From contig JAMWFC010000062.1 in the NCBI GenBank assembly GCA_027475525.1, positions 404,147-468,146 on the forward strand: DNA of 64,000 bases. The letters are read 5' to 3'. Made by a program: the position numbers and the translations under genes. This document shows, piece by piece, positions 49,258 to 59,496 of the stretch (the first letter of the stretch is position 1; each line of letters begins with the position of its first letter). The notes beneath the pieces are model-generated. The model did no database searches and was not told the DNA's origin. It saw only the letters and a program-made list of their open reading frames with translations. This stretch comes from Macrolepiota albuminosa. Its lineage: Eukaryota; Basidiomycota; Agaricomycetes; Agaricales; Agaricaceae.

Positions 49258-52200
49258 TTAGACGATGTCCTCATCGTCATCCAACTCATGCCCAATCTGC
49301 TCTAACCAACCAATGTTAAGATAAGCCAGCGGAGACGTACAATCTCCACACAAGTCGTTGATCGTCATGTTCTGTCTTCTTTGCCATAGTGTTCCTTCGT
49401 CACTTTCTTTATCCTCGCGCATCCTTTCCCAAGCTCTTTCGTCACTACCTTCCACTCTTGTCGTCCACCCCAGAGTCCTAACCGTCTGAAACTCCTCTCT
49501 GAAATAAAAGACTTTTAATCTGCTCGCCGCCACTGACTCCCGTTTCACCGCCCCATCCAATTCTCTGAGCTGATACGTCGTGTCTTTGAGCTTTCTGTGT
49601 ACCACAAATGGTCCGGACCATCGCAACGCGAACTTGTGGCCTTTCTGTCCATCTATCCAAGTTTCGTGTACGAGCACCCAAGTTCCTTCGGCGAAATTGC
49701 CGTCCGACATACGCCCCTTAAACTTCTCGTAGAACGCGTCAACTGCCTTTTTCCTTTCCTTCTTCTGTCGTTCTAACGCTATTACTAGCTTCTCATCTCT
49801 CCTCACTAACTGCCTCATTCTAACGGCCAGTAAGTCTTCCGTCGTTCTAACCTGATCCCAATCTAACGCTCCCCATGTGATGTCCGTCATATCAAAGGCA
49901 AAGAACGGTTGACGACCGTATAACAAAAAGTAGGGGGTATGACCCGTCATCCTCGAAGTCGTCGTCCTCATTGCCAAGAGTCCTGCCTCCACGAACAACG
50001 GCCACTTGTTCGAGTCACGTCCACACGCCCGCAAGATCGAATCACATAACGTTTTGTGACCCCGCTCCGCTATGCCATTCCCTTCCGGATGATACGGTGA
50101 CGAAACGATGACAGTTATCCCATATTGCTGATAGACGTATTCGGCAGCACCCAAAAATTCCCTTCCTCCATCCGTAATAAAAACGGGGATGTGGCCAAAT
50201 CGACAGATTATATCCTCGTAAATGAACTTTCCCCAGGCGACCGAATTCGCCTTTCTCGAGGCTCGAGCCTCGGGCCATCCCATAGCAGGCTCCATCCCTT
50301 GCAGCAAATATTTCTTTCCTCCCACTCCGTCGCCCATGTGAACCGTATCTAGGCAGAAATAGCGCAGAATGGCTGCGCTCCACGTTGGTGAGAAGGCCAC
50401 CTTGGGTCTAGTCCTCGATCGGAGCTGGCAAATGTTGCATGAACGCACGAAGTACGCCACATCGTCGTATAGATTTGGCCAATAATATCTGTCACACAGC
50501 GTCTTATAAGTCGCGTCGCGTCCTCGATGGCCCGCGTCGTTGTGGGCTTCGGCGACCAGTTCCTTTCGTCTCAATGCGTTCTCCACTACCAACCTCGGCT
50601 GCTTCCCTTTAACCGGAACAAGCCACAACTTCTTTTCGTGCAAAAAGAACCTCTTCGCGTTCTTGATAAACCGTCGTCTATCCTCCTCCGTCTCATACTC
50701 TTCCGGAATAAGGAAGGTCTCCAAATAGTTTCTAATGTCCATCCAAACTCCTTCCTTCTCGACGTCTTTCAAGCCAAATCTATGTCTGCAGCAAGTCGCT
50801 TCCTCTTCTCCTTCCTCCTGTGTCACCTTCCAACCGTAACAAGTAATCCCTAGCTCAACTTCTTCCCCTCCTAACACGATTTTTACCAGTTTTTCCTTCT
50901 TCTCATACCTTTCTCCAAAGCCCCTTCCGATCAAGACATATGACCCGTCTAAATCAAGTGCAGTACGTGGCGTTTCCAACGTTGTTGACCTGAAACGCGA
51001 CAGTCCAAAGATCGGCATAAACAACACTGCAGAACTGGTGATGTAACTCGCATATGGCGTCGCAGGCATCCGTCGAATGTGTTCCAATAGTCCATTCAAC
51101 GCTATTTCACTTTTTTCGTTGACGTCTCTGTCGTCGGACCTTCGAATTAGCATGTTTCGCAACGTATTCGGTCTTGCCCTTTCTCCGACTCCCATGAATC
51201 TATCCAAGAATTCCTCGGCATCAGAATCTTCCGAATCCTCTGCCTCTCTCCTTCGCCGCGACAATCCGTCTGGTCCTTGATGTGACTGCGCCGGCACATG
51301 ATTGAGCGAAAAATCAAACAATGATATATAGAGGATCCAACGGGTCATCGGTGCGTTTGGCAGATCAGGATTGCGAATCATCTCCACCAGAAACTTCGCA
51401 TCGACGTCCACTCGAAAGAATATGCCCCAGATTCTATGCCTCAGCGCTTTTAAGGCCCGAAACAACCCGTACAGCTCGCACTTCGGCTGGGAATACCTTG
51501 ACTCCGTGTCGTTAAACGTACACGATCCGAATAGCGCCGGTTTCTTTTCTCTCCCTCTAAACTGTTGCAAGATCCAACCCGCTCCATTTTTGCAAGAATC
51601 CACTCCTACCACTACCAGTCCGTGCAAGTCCTCGTTTGAAACAGAATTAATCCTCGAGTGCCTTCTCGCATCCTCGTACTCAATCGTGATTAGAACGGGA
51701 GCGGTCGTGATTAGAACCTTCATCTTCTCCATCGCTTCTACCTCTTCGTCACCAAAATAGAATTCTTTGTCCGTCCCTCTAGTAAGCATTGTTAAAGGCT
51801 TCGCGACCAATGAAAAGTTCCTGATCCATCTCCTTCCCACTCCTGCCGTTCCCAAGAACGATCTCACGTCCGATACGTCTAACGGAATACCCCACTTGTT
51901 GATCCGTGATACCAATCCTGTCTCTAAGTGCCACCCGTCCATCGAGACTACTGTTCCAACGATGTTTAACATTGGCGTAGCGAGTATCAGTTTATTTCCA
52001 GACGCCGTGATACCCGCCTCGATGAACCTTGCGAAGAATCGATCAAGAACCGTCGCATACTCGTATATTGTCCTTCTAATCCCCGGTGCGACTTCTTCCC
52101 CACCGTACCACGACTTCGGTCCCATTATCCCTACATCGTCAACAAACCCGTTTCCATTCGGTGGCTGAGCTTCCTTCTCCTCTTTGATCGTATGGTCCAC

Positions 52201-53268
52201 ACATTTCTGAAATTCCAGTAACGAATTCGTCGCTCCTTGTGGTAAAGTCGTTCCTCTCCTAGCCCCGAGCATGCAACCGAACGTCGTCAAGGGCCGGGAT
52301 ATCTTTGCTAACTTTCTTCCGTCATACCCCGCAAACAGGTCACACAAACCATAGACCCCTCGTCCAACAAACCCTTCCGCGAAATCGTCAACCCTCGGAG
52401 GTAAGGCGGCGTCTCTCACCGTAACCTTATTCAATTCCTGCACGTCCTGAACTATTCTGATTCCGTTCTTCTTCGCGACCGCAAAGATCCTTGACCGGTA
52501 CGATGCTGTCGACGGCTCAAACTTTCCAGCCTTCTCTTGCGCCATCAACGTCTCTCTGACCTGCTCCTCTATTGCCTTAGGTATCCGAATTGGTTGTTGC
52601 ACCCACGGCGTATGCTCGATCACCGGAATTTCGTAGTCGTCAAAATATGCGGACGAGAAAGTCCCTCGTTCCGAATCGTCAAAGGCCAAGGCCTTCTCCC
52701 GTTTTACCAGGACGTACACCAGTAAGTCCAATTCTCTCGGCTTCAAAAATCCATCCGGCACCTTCTTCAGAATGTTCTCCAGTCTCTCCCTTGTCAATTT
52801 GGTGGTCGGAACAAAGTCTCGCAACAACAGAGGATCTTTAGGCAAAGGAGGCGGTGTATCGATCAGAACAGGCCGGAAAACCTGACCCTCTGGATTCGGC
52901 ATAAAGCTTGGAACTGGCCTAACCTTTCGATCCACCGGCTTGTATTTTGTGCGTCTTTGCAGAACGTTAGCCGACAATACCACATTTCCCTCCCTTATCT
53001 CATCTACTTCGAAAACTCTTGTCGTCCAAGGCGTCGTTCTGGGTTTAATAGGAGTAGGTGAGGCGAATGCCACTCTCCTCAATAAAGCGTCATAACTCTC
53101 CGGCGGGTCTCTCTCATTCCATCCCTCCTCTTCCTCTGACTCCCAATCTTCCCGGACCTCTCTCTCTACCTCGTAACTCCCCATCAAAGCATACAGGCTC
53201 CTTCCAAGGCGAGGAATAGATGCAGGCTGGAATCCAGGCCTTGTTCCCACATCCTCCTTCAGTTTCCC
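49258..53268 (-). CDS. RT, RNase H and integrase of the exon-inserted gypsy element
   Basis: Frame -1 relative to gag-protease, entered at the slippery site (53262-53268); about 1330 residues to TAA 49258-49260, 12 bases before the LTR. RT: IRIVQDVQELNKVTVRD, CDLFAGYDGRKLAKISRPLT (about residues 303-322), LPQGATNSLLEFQKCVD, GNGFVDDVGIMG (FVDD box, about 369-372). RNase H: VVGVDSCKNGAGWILQQF, CELYGLFRALKAL, VDVDAKFLVEM. Integrase: HRGRDATYKTLCDRYYWPNL ... CNICQLRSR, LDTVHMGDG, VFITDGGREFLG, HPEGNGIAERGHKTL (D, D, E). No stops. There is no proper ATG near the 5' end, which fits frameshift expression. Confidence 0.93.
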   Translation of the reverse strand, partial: GKLKEDVGTRPGFQPASIPRLGRSLYALMGSYEVEREVREDWESEEEEGWNERDPPESYDALLRRVAFASPTPIKPRTTPWTTRVFEVDEIREGNVVLSANVLQRRTKYKPVDRKVRPVPSFMPNPEGQVFRPVLIDTPPPLPKDPLLLRDFVPTTKLTRERLENILKKVPDGFLKPRELDLLVYVLVKREKALAFDDSERGTFSSAYFDDYEIPVIEHTPWVQQPIRIPKAIEEQVRETLMAQEKAGKFEPSTASYRSRIFAVAKKNGIRIVQDVQELNKVTVRDAALPPRVDDFAEGFVGRGVYGLCDLFAGYDGRKLAKISRPLTTFGCMLGARRGTTLPQGATNSLLEFQKCVDHTIKEEKEAQPPNGNGFVDDVGIMGPKSWYGGEEVAPGIRRTIYEYATVLDRFFARFIEAGITASGNKLILATPMLNIVGTVVSMDGWHLETGLVSRINKWGIPLDVSDVRSFLGTAGVGRRWIRNFSLVAKPLTMLTRGTDKEFYFGDEEVEAMEKMKVLITTAPVLITIEYEDARRHSRINSVSNEDLHGLVVVGVDSCKNGAGWILQQFRGREKKPALFGSCTFNDTESRYSQPKCELYGLFRALKALRHRIWGIFFRVDVDAKFLVEMIRNPDLPNAPMTRWILYISLFDFSLNHVPAQSHQGPDGLSRRRREAEDSEDSDAEEFLDRFMGVGERARPNTLRNMLIRRSDDRDVNEKSEIALNGLLEHIRRMPATPYASYITSSAVLFMPIFGLSRFRSTTLETPRTALDLDGSYVLIGRGFGERYEKKEKLVKIVLGGEEVELGITCYGWKVTQEEGEEEATCCRHRFGLKDVEKEGVWMDIRNYLETFLIPEEYETEEDRRRFIKNAKRFFLHEKKLWLVPVKGKQPRLVVENALRRKELVAEAHNDAGHRGRDATYKTLCDRYYWPNLYDDVAYFVRSCNICQLRSRTRPKVAFSPTWSAAILRYFCLDTVHMGDGVGGKKYLLQGMEPAMGWPEARASRKANSVAWGKFIYEDIICRFGHIPVFITDGGREFLGAAEYVYQQYGITVIVSSPYHPEGNGIAERGHKTLCDSILRACGRDSNKWPLFVEAGLLAMRTTTSRMTGHTPYFLLYGRQPFFAFDMTDITWGALDWDQVRTTEDLLAVRMRQLVRRDEKLVIALERQKKERKKAVDAFYEKFKGRMSDGNFAEGTWVLVHETWIDGQKGHKFALRWSGPFVVHRKLKDTTYQLRELDGAVKRESVAASRLKVFYFREEFQTVRTLGWTTRVEGSDERAWERMREDKESDEGTLWQRRQNMTINDLCGDCTSPLAYLNIGWLEQIGHELDDDEDIV

Positions 53269-55840
53269 TCCTCGTACTCGTCATCATCTTCCACCGTCGG
53301 CTGGTGCTTACATTTTGGGCGAACCTGACCTCCGTCTACTCCCAGCGAGTCCTTGTTACGATCCGCGTTTGGAGCTGTCAAGGGAATCGACAACGTCGCC
53401 CTTCCCCCTTTCGACCCATCCTGCCAAACTTTCATTGTCATCCCTCCCGTCCGATCGTACTGCAAACAAGCAGTGTACCACTGTAACCACGGCTGCCCCA
53501 ATATAACATCGCCAACTCCTTCGGATCCCCTCACGGCGTTGTTCACGAAAAAGTGATGATCGAAGGCATGCCCTCCGATCCTGACAGCCACATCCCTCGC
53601 GCAACCTTTAAGCCGAACAGGATCCCCATGAATTCCTCTCAATGACCAGCGCGTTCCATCCAAGTCCAACGACAACTGCGTTCGCTCGTACAAATACCCT
53701 GGGCAAAGGTTTAACTCCGAGCCCGTGTCGACCATAAAAATCGTCTTAATCCCTCCAAACGTCCCTTCGAATTTTCCCGTAACCATTGCAAACAAAGGCA
53801 CCGGGTTTTTGAGAAGCTTGACGGCCGACGCATATCGTACTTCGATCGCGTCTCGCGTAATCACGTCTGCATCGAAGTCCATCAACACCTTCGAACTCAC
53901 AAACTTCTCTTCATCCACACCATCCTCCACTCCTTCCGTCCGAAGCTCCGCGCATCCACATGGACATGTGTCATCTTCGAAGTCGTCGACACTACTCATC
54001 ATAACGGGCTTGTTCGTATATTCCCGCCGAACTTTCGTCATGTTTGCCATCCGTTTCTGAAATTCAGGTGAGCAACCCAAAAACTGCCCCACCGTCATCG
54101 TAATCATCGTCTGATCCAACAACTGCATTTCCATAGCGTCCAAGTCCACTTTTTCCTGCACTGTCGACGTAAAATGGTACGACGCGTTGTTTCTTCCGCC
54201 ACTCTCCGTCTTTTCCTTCTTCTCCGTTCCTCCCCTCGTATTCTGAGCCGGCGGTTGTGGAACCTTCGTTTCATTCGATTTCGGGACTACTGGCTTCCTC
54301 CCCGATCCTGACCCGTCTTTCCCGTCTAACTTTTTCGAGTCCTTCGAGATGTCGTGTATGTTCGTCTTGGGAGGAATTTTGATCGTAGGAGGGCGTTTCG
54401 TTGGATCGTGACGTACGTTCTCCTTCTGTGTTCGCTCAGCCGGACTAGATCTCCACTCTGGAGCCGATTGCACCATCTCTACCGCGAACGCTTCCCGTGT
54501 TAAGACATCCCTCCCATCGAGCAGTAACCCAGCCAAACTTGTTGAAGCCATATGTGGAGGCACGTCTCTACCCTTTCCTTTAGCCTCCGCCCTAGATAAT
54601 TTCATGTATCTTATCTTCTGTGCAATTCCTCCCTCGTCTCTCGTTGGCGGCGGCAACTCTCCTCCATCTACCAAAACCAGCCGTCCACGCTTATCATATT
54701 TGACTAACTCCTCGTCCAGTAATTTGTGCGTCTGGGGACAATTGTTATAGCCGTAAGGATGATCTCCGGGACACATGCAACCTCCCATTCCGCACCTCTG
54801 CCCCGAAGATCGCCTTGCTCCCGTCCCATTACTCATCGAAACACCTTGAGACTTGAAACCCTCAACCATTGTTAGCCTTAACTGCTCCATGCTTTTCGTG
54901 ATCTCATCCATCGATCCATGATTTCAGACTTGAAACCCTCAACCATTGTTAGCCTTAACTGCTCCATGCTTTTCGTGATCTCATCCATCGATCCATGATT
55001 TCTGGGTACCACCTTTACTGTCGGTTCAGGTCCCTCCCGTTTCAAAGTCTTCTTCTTCCTCCGTTTCTCTACCCTCAATCCTCTCCTTTCAGACTCCTCA
55101 TCCGACTCTTCCGATTCTCCCTCAATTTCTGGCATAACAATGGAACGCCTCACGTTGTTTATGCTTAAAACGTTGAACTCCGCTAGCAACCACTTCATCT
55201 GGTTTTCGATCGTAGGTGGATTCGTCGTTGTCTCGTTTTCCGTTGGTACCTTTCTACTAATCCTCAACCTTAAGTCGTCCGGAATTCCTCGATAGAAGCA
55301 CCAATTTAGATCGCTCTCTGTAATCCGTCGTGGTTCTTGTATCAACGGAACTGCGAGTCGTTTGAATTGCCGATAGTATTCTCCCACTTCGTGCTTCAAA
55401 GTAATGCTGCCCTCCAACCCATGTTTCGTTGTCCAAGCCCAAAACGTCTCGAGATCAGCCACCGGCGTCGAATCATTCATCCCATACAAGTCTATCATCA
55501 TTGTCCTCAACGCTACCCAATCATCCGCTTCCAATTCCGGCATATTCTCTATCACCCTTTTCACCCTCCTTGAACAGAAACGGTACACATAGCCAGGAAG
55601 TTGCGAATGTACCACCTTCGCTCTATCTGCGTGATGTTCCAACGAATCCAAAAAATCCTGCACTCGATCGCCGTCAAAGTATGGTGCATGTCGATCATGT
55701 GGGTCGGGCATGGGTACAGCGTTGTTGCATCCGCCGCTGCCGTAAGAAGTCTGGACACCACTCCCAGAAGTCTGAACGCCGGACGAAGTGGTCTGACTTC
55801 CTGACGATGCCTGACTCGACGATTCCGAATTCTCCTCCAT
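53259..55840 (-). CDS. Gag and aspartic protease of the exon-inserted gypsy element
   Basis: ATG 55840 (MEENSESSSQASSGSQ) to TGA 53259-53261. A 77-bp duplication at 54849-55002 breaks the frame; with one copy removed it is continuous, about 830 codons. Gag part: PYFDGDRVQDFLDSLEHHAD, GMNDSTPVADLETFWAWTTK, HEVGEYYRQFKRLAVPLIQE. A Cys-rich motif, CGMGGCMCPGDHPYGYNNC, takes the place of a standard knuckle. Protease: TIFMVDTGSELNLCPGYLYE (Asp-Thr-Gly) and GDVILGQPWLQWY. The protease is in the gag frame and RT in -1, so the shift follows the protease. Confidence 0.88.
53262..53268 (-). promoter_or_regulatory. -1 frameshift slippery heptamer GGGAAAC next to the gag-protease stop
   Basis: On the minus strand the gag-protease frame reads GAG GAG GGA AAC TGA. 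G GGA AAC is a canonical X XXY YYZ slippery site. Slipping back one base gives GGG AAA CTG AAG and enters the RT frame directly with no stop. A possible stem (AGGC-TGG / CCAGCCT) lies about 20 bases downstream. Confidence 0.85.
54849..55002. repeat. Exact 77-bp tandem duplication in gag
   Basis: 54849-54925 and 54926-55002 are identical. The peptide MDEITKSMEQLRLTMVEGFK is therefore encoded twice, at the end of one frame and the start of the next. Removing 77 bp fuses gag and protease frames. Same unit length as three other duplications in the window. Confidence 0.95.
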
Positions 55841-55901
55841 GGCTTCCGACAAAACTCTTTCCTTCGTGCGTCAAAGTAGATCCTAAGTACACCGTTATAA
55901 C

Positions 55902-55919
55902 CCCCTGTCTCGGTCACCA
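55902..55919 (-). promoter_or_regulatory. Primer-binding site complementary to a tRNA 3' end
   Basis: Three bases inside the 5' LTR the plus strand reads CCTGTCTCGGTCACCA, which looks like the acceptor arm of a tRNA ending in CCA. The element RNA would thus carry TGGTGACCGAGACAGG. I cannot assign the tRNA. Confidence 0.6.
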
Positions 55920-55922
55920 ATC

Positions 55923-56901
55923 TGTGGACGTGAGGTGGAGTAATTGATGGATCGAATACGAAGTTGCGAGAGTCGGAAGTGGGGGGTAAGAGTAGAAGTC
56001 GAAAAAGATAGCAGAGCGTGTATATGCGCCGTAGACGTAGAGTAACGTCCGCCGCAATGAGAAGAGAATCCGTAGGACAAAAGAAGACGAGCACCAGAGA
56101 GATTGAGAGTACCCAGTAGTCAGAGGAAGAGAATTACAGTAGAAGATAGAAGCACAGAGGAGGGAGGACAGAAGCGAAGCTAAGAAAGCTGAAGAGGTCG
56201 GCTAGCAGGAGACAGCTCAAGACGTCAAGATCTCAAGAAGCCGAAGAACCGAAACGAAAGCAGAGATGCCGTGACAGCTGGACAAGCCGAGAACAGAGCC
56301 GAGACAGACAAGTACCAAGCCGAGAACAGAGCCGAGAGAATGCCAGAGCCGAGACAGAGAAGCACAGAGTACCGAGAAGCCGAGAACAGTCTGAGTACGC
56401 TGCCGAAGACAGCGAGTAAGTGAAGCTTGACGTCGGATCAGACGTCGACCAAGCCAGAACAGAGCCGAGCGGATAAGACAACCGAGAACAAACCAGACGA
56501 CGTCGAGACACAGTTTCGAGACGTGCGAAACAAGCAAAGCTCAGGACCAGAGATTGTGGGATGCCAAAACCTATATTTCTCTCCTACTTTCGTCTCTTTT
56601 ATACGTATTATACAAGTTCCTGGAATCGACGATCTACTCCGGAATTTCTAAACATCGTCGATTTCTCCCCAAATTTAGTTTTCGACCGTCGGTCGGTCTC
56701 ATAATCCAAACTCTATTCTCACCCTTCTCCATTTGTCCCGCTTACTTCCTATTTCGGTCCTGTCTTTTCCCGTCGCACGTCCACGCCGTCGTTTTCTTGC
56801 AGTTCCATCTCGTACTTGTAAACCTCGTAGAACATTCCAATATACTCGTTCGACCTCTCTCTCAGCCCGATTCTATCAACAGGCTTTTCCCCTCTACCAC
56901 A
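55923..56901 (-). repeat. 5' LTR of the exon-inserted gypsy element
   Basis: 979 bp, apparently identical to 48267-49245. On the minus strand it directly follows host codons ...TAT ATA TGC CGG. Confidence 0.95.
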
Positions 56902-57909
56902 CCGGCATATGTATGCTGTACTGTCCAAAGCACACAGTAGAAGTTTCGTTGAATAGAACACGACGGGGATGCGATAGGGACAAGCAATGTCCAAGGCCGG
57001 AATCATGGAGGATCCAAAGTAGAAGAGAAACGTGAGAGCAGTGATCCCAGCCACAATTCCAGATATCGGACGGGACAATTGTGAAACATAGAGAACTAGT
57101 CCAACCAGAAAGATAGCAACTGAGCAATGTAGGATCAATGGGAGAGTCTCAATAATGTCACCAAGCTTATATTTCACAAGTCCGTCGAAGCGGAATTGAC
57201 GGATTAAAGCACGGGTTTTAGCGCCACCAGGAACAATTGCAGTGTATGCCTATTCATCTCTATGAGATAAATGCGAGACCAAGACAACGGAAGTGTACAA
57301 ACTTGGATCCATTGTTTGGCCAGAACAGACAGGAGGGCAGTTGATAATGAGAGAGCGAGGCTGGTAAAAAAGAGTCCATTCACCCATACATCTATGGAAG
57401 TGTACGTCCGGCTTTCGGGACCTAGAGGTGCTCGAGCCACAGCATCTATGTCCGTCCTATTTCCAGCGGCTCTCAATAATCGGTTGTTTTCGAAAAGCAG
57501 GGATACCATAATCTGAGCGTTGTCTGGTTGGAGCGCTTGAGATGTTTGAACGACAAACGTCGTTACTACTGCCGAGAAGAGTGCAGCCTGTCCTGAAATT
57601 AGAAAGACATTTAGGAACGTATATACATCAATACTCACAAAAACAAGGAGACTTTCAATGATGCTCCGAAAGCCTTCAATCATGTCCGCATCATGACTCT
57701 CTGCTTCGTCAAGATAGACATTCCACACACGCGCATTCTCTTTTGCTTCTTCTCCCGGTTCGTCAGGCCTGTAAATGTTTGTGTAATCGTAATTACGACC
57801 AACTGGGAGCTATAGGGTGAATTGAATTATTTCACACAAGAATAAAGACAGTACCTAAATTATGGATGCCAAAGGTCCTAAGGCGCGATGCATGCAAGGG
57901 GTGTGCCAT
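56902..57909 (-). pseudogene. Host DUF6535-ankyrin gene, 5' part (four exons)
   Basis: Model on the minus strand: exon 1 57909-57855 (ATG 57909, MAHPLHASRLRTFG), intron 57854-57803, exon 2 57802-57639 (ENARVWNVYLDEAESHDADM), intron 57638-57588, exon 3 57587-57303, intron 57302-57250, exon 4 from 57249 into the insertion at 56902. All introns are 51-53 bp with GT/AG and preserve frame. DUF6535 features: LLVF-AALFSAVVTTFVVQ across intron 2, VNGLFFTSLALSLSTALLSV-LAKQW, then LPLILHCSVAIFLVGLVLYV and ISGIVAGITALTFLFYFGSS, about four membrane helices. The gene continues at 48266. It is broken by the gypsy insertion. An upstream GTAAGT near 57984 could mean a further 5' exon. Confidence 0.85.
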
Positions 57910-58261
57910 TGTGATTAGGAAAGAATGGTGATACGTGGCCGTTCTTCCACGAATCGAATCAAATGATGATTTACTAATCACTTACCTGGGGTATCGAAGG
58001 AGGAAACGAAAGACAAATAAGGTAAAGGGTCTCCAAAATCTATCATTCCTTGATTTGGTTGCATCGACTCGGACACTGAGGTGGCCTCGTGATCCAGTGA
58101 GGAACGAAAGGGAGAACAGGGGAATTACCCTCCCGCCCAATCCATTAGAGTAAGTCGAAGCTGTAGAAATAGACACTAGAGACAAGTTATGCAATCTCCA
58201 GATCAGAGTACAGCTCTCGCAACATTCACGAGAGAGTCTGTAAATAATGTACAACCCAACG
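57910..58261. other. Upstream region of the host gene
   Basis: A minus-strand open frame (58254-57982) ends at CCCAG followed by GTAAGTG, so it might be a 5' exon of the DUF6535 gene, but it has no family motif. No other gene is supported. Confidence 0.35.
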
Positions 58262-58733
58262 TGTCAAATAATAACATCACTTGCTTGTATGGGCCGTTGC
58301 TAGCACGGCGTGTCCGAGATCTACCTTGTCCCATACTTGATCAAAAGGTATGGGCCTGCGGCGCACGGCGAGACCGAGGTCTACAGCATAGTGTCAAGAA
58401 CTCTTGAGTCCATTTCCGAAATCCGACATAATTGCCGAGTACCCGCTCTCGTCGCCCGTCTCCTAATATTCACGTATCCTATTGAACTCCTAGTATCATA
58501 TTTCTCCTTATTCTTTCCCCTTATTCCACATTTAATTCAGACTGTCTTACTTATTTTCTCCTTTATCTTGTTCTCCTCTTTTCCATTTACCTATAAAAGC
58601 TTATGTATTCTCTACTGTAAACTAGGCAATCAACACAGTTGTTTCGTCTCAATCTCAGTCATTCTAAGTTCTATCTTGAATCTAAATCTGCTTACTTTAT
58701 TTCAACGCTCTAGTTATTATCTGCGCTCTGACA
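58262..58733 (+). repeat. LTR-like repeat, copy 2 (probable solo LTR)
   Basis: 472 bp, TGTCA to TGACA, with a TATA box (CCTATAAAAGCTTATG) in the right half. It shares its last ~115 bp and several blocks with 41325-41869. Near the left end a unit GTATGGGCC...CGAGATCTAC is repeated as GTATGGGCC...CGAGGTCTAC. No matching flanking 5-mer was found, so the ends or age are uncertain. Confidence 0.6.
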
Positions 58734-59187
58734 CATAGGGTGTTGAATACGTGACGTGGCAGTGTCAATGTGACCACGTCAGCGTGACGTGCCAGCGCGG
58801 CACGATACATTAACTTAGCGCAGAAGGGAGAAATCCCGGCAACATTTGTATAATATTCAATGTCCAATTTGTATATATCAGTATCCGTAAGCATAACATA
58901 TATAAAAAAAAAATGAACAAAAACACATAAATGCATCGAAAAATAGGTAGAAAACCGAAAATCAAAGCCTTCATTTGCCAACGTTGTCCCTGTATGCATA
59001 GAACGTGTTGGCATCGACATGACCACCATACAAGAATAAGTACATTGCTGTATGACAAAGCTTCGTATTCATAGCCTGTAAAGGGGTGTTATTCGATGAA
59101 TTACGTCGAAAACTGGCAATGAACCTGTTCCTTATTACAATTCAGTTCCTTGACCCTTCTTATAACCCCCTTGATATGCCCAAATGC
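58734..59187. other. Intergenic, no gene
   Basis: A short stretch rich in GACGTG / CACGTC motifs (58749-58795) stands out. The open frames on the minus strand (about 58700-59058) lack known motifs. Confidence 0.35.
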
Positions 59188-59496
59188 TCAATTAACATAC
59201 ATGTGCACAGATCTGGGGATCTGTGAGTCTAACAGAGCCAAAAAAGAGTGCAAATCTATGTACTTGATGCTCTGAACTACACCAGTCTTTCTGCTTTTAT
59301 TTTTTCTGATTTTATATGATGAATCGCCATCAATAGTTTGGGAAACCACATGGGATGATTGTTCAGAAGTTGATAAGCAAATCATGGATGTTATGAGGTG
59401 GGAATAAATGTTTGAAGCAGCATTGAGGTTGAGCAATGTCCAGGATGCCATGACATGTTGAATACATGCATAACAGTCATATATATGCATCAACAT
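59188..59496 (-). other. Unrecognised open frame, possibly a duplicated exon
   Basis: 102 residues, no known family. SSHVVSQTIDGDSSYKIRKN resembles NHTVGIHTHTGEDSSYNIAF at about 59830-59900 on the same strand, so the two may derive from duplicated exons. Confidence 0.3.

Larger units (their letters stand above)
48267..56901 (-). mobile_element. Ty3/gypsy element inserted in an exon of the host gene
   Basis: Two 979-bp LTRs (TGTGG...CCACA) in which I saw no difference flank gag-protease and RT-RNase H-integrase frames. The target duplication is CCGG (48263-48266 and 56902-56905). The LTR match and intact pol frame (1330 codons) indicate very recent insertion, and the element may still be active. 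There is no chromodomain. Frame organisation is Gag-protease, then a -1 shift into RT-RNase H-integrase. Confidence 0.96.

Noticed and set aside
55902..55919. tRNA gene 3' end
   Set aside because: A CCA-ended arm lies three bases from the LTR with no cloverleaf upstream; tRNA genes in eukaryotes do not encode CCA. It is a primer-binding site.
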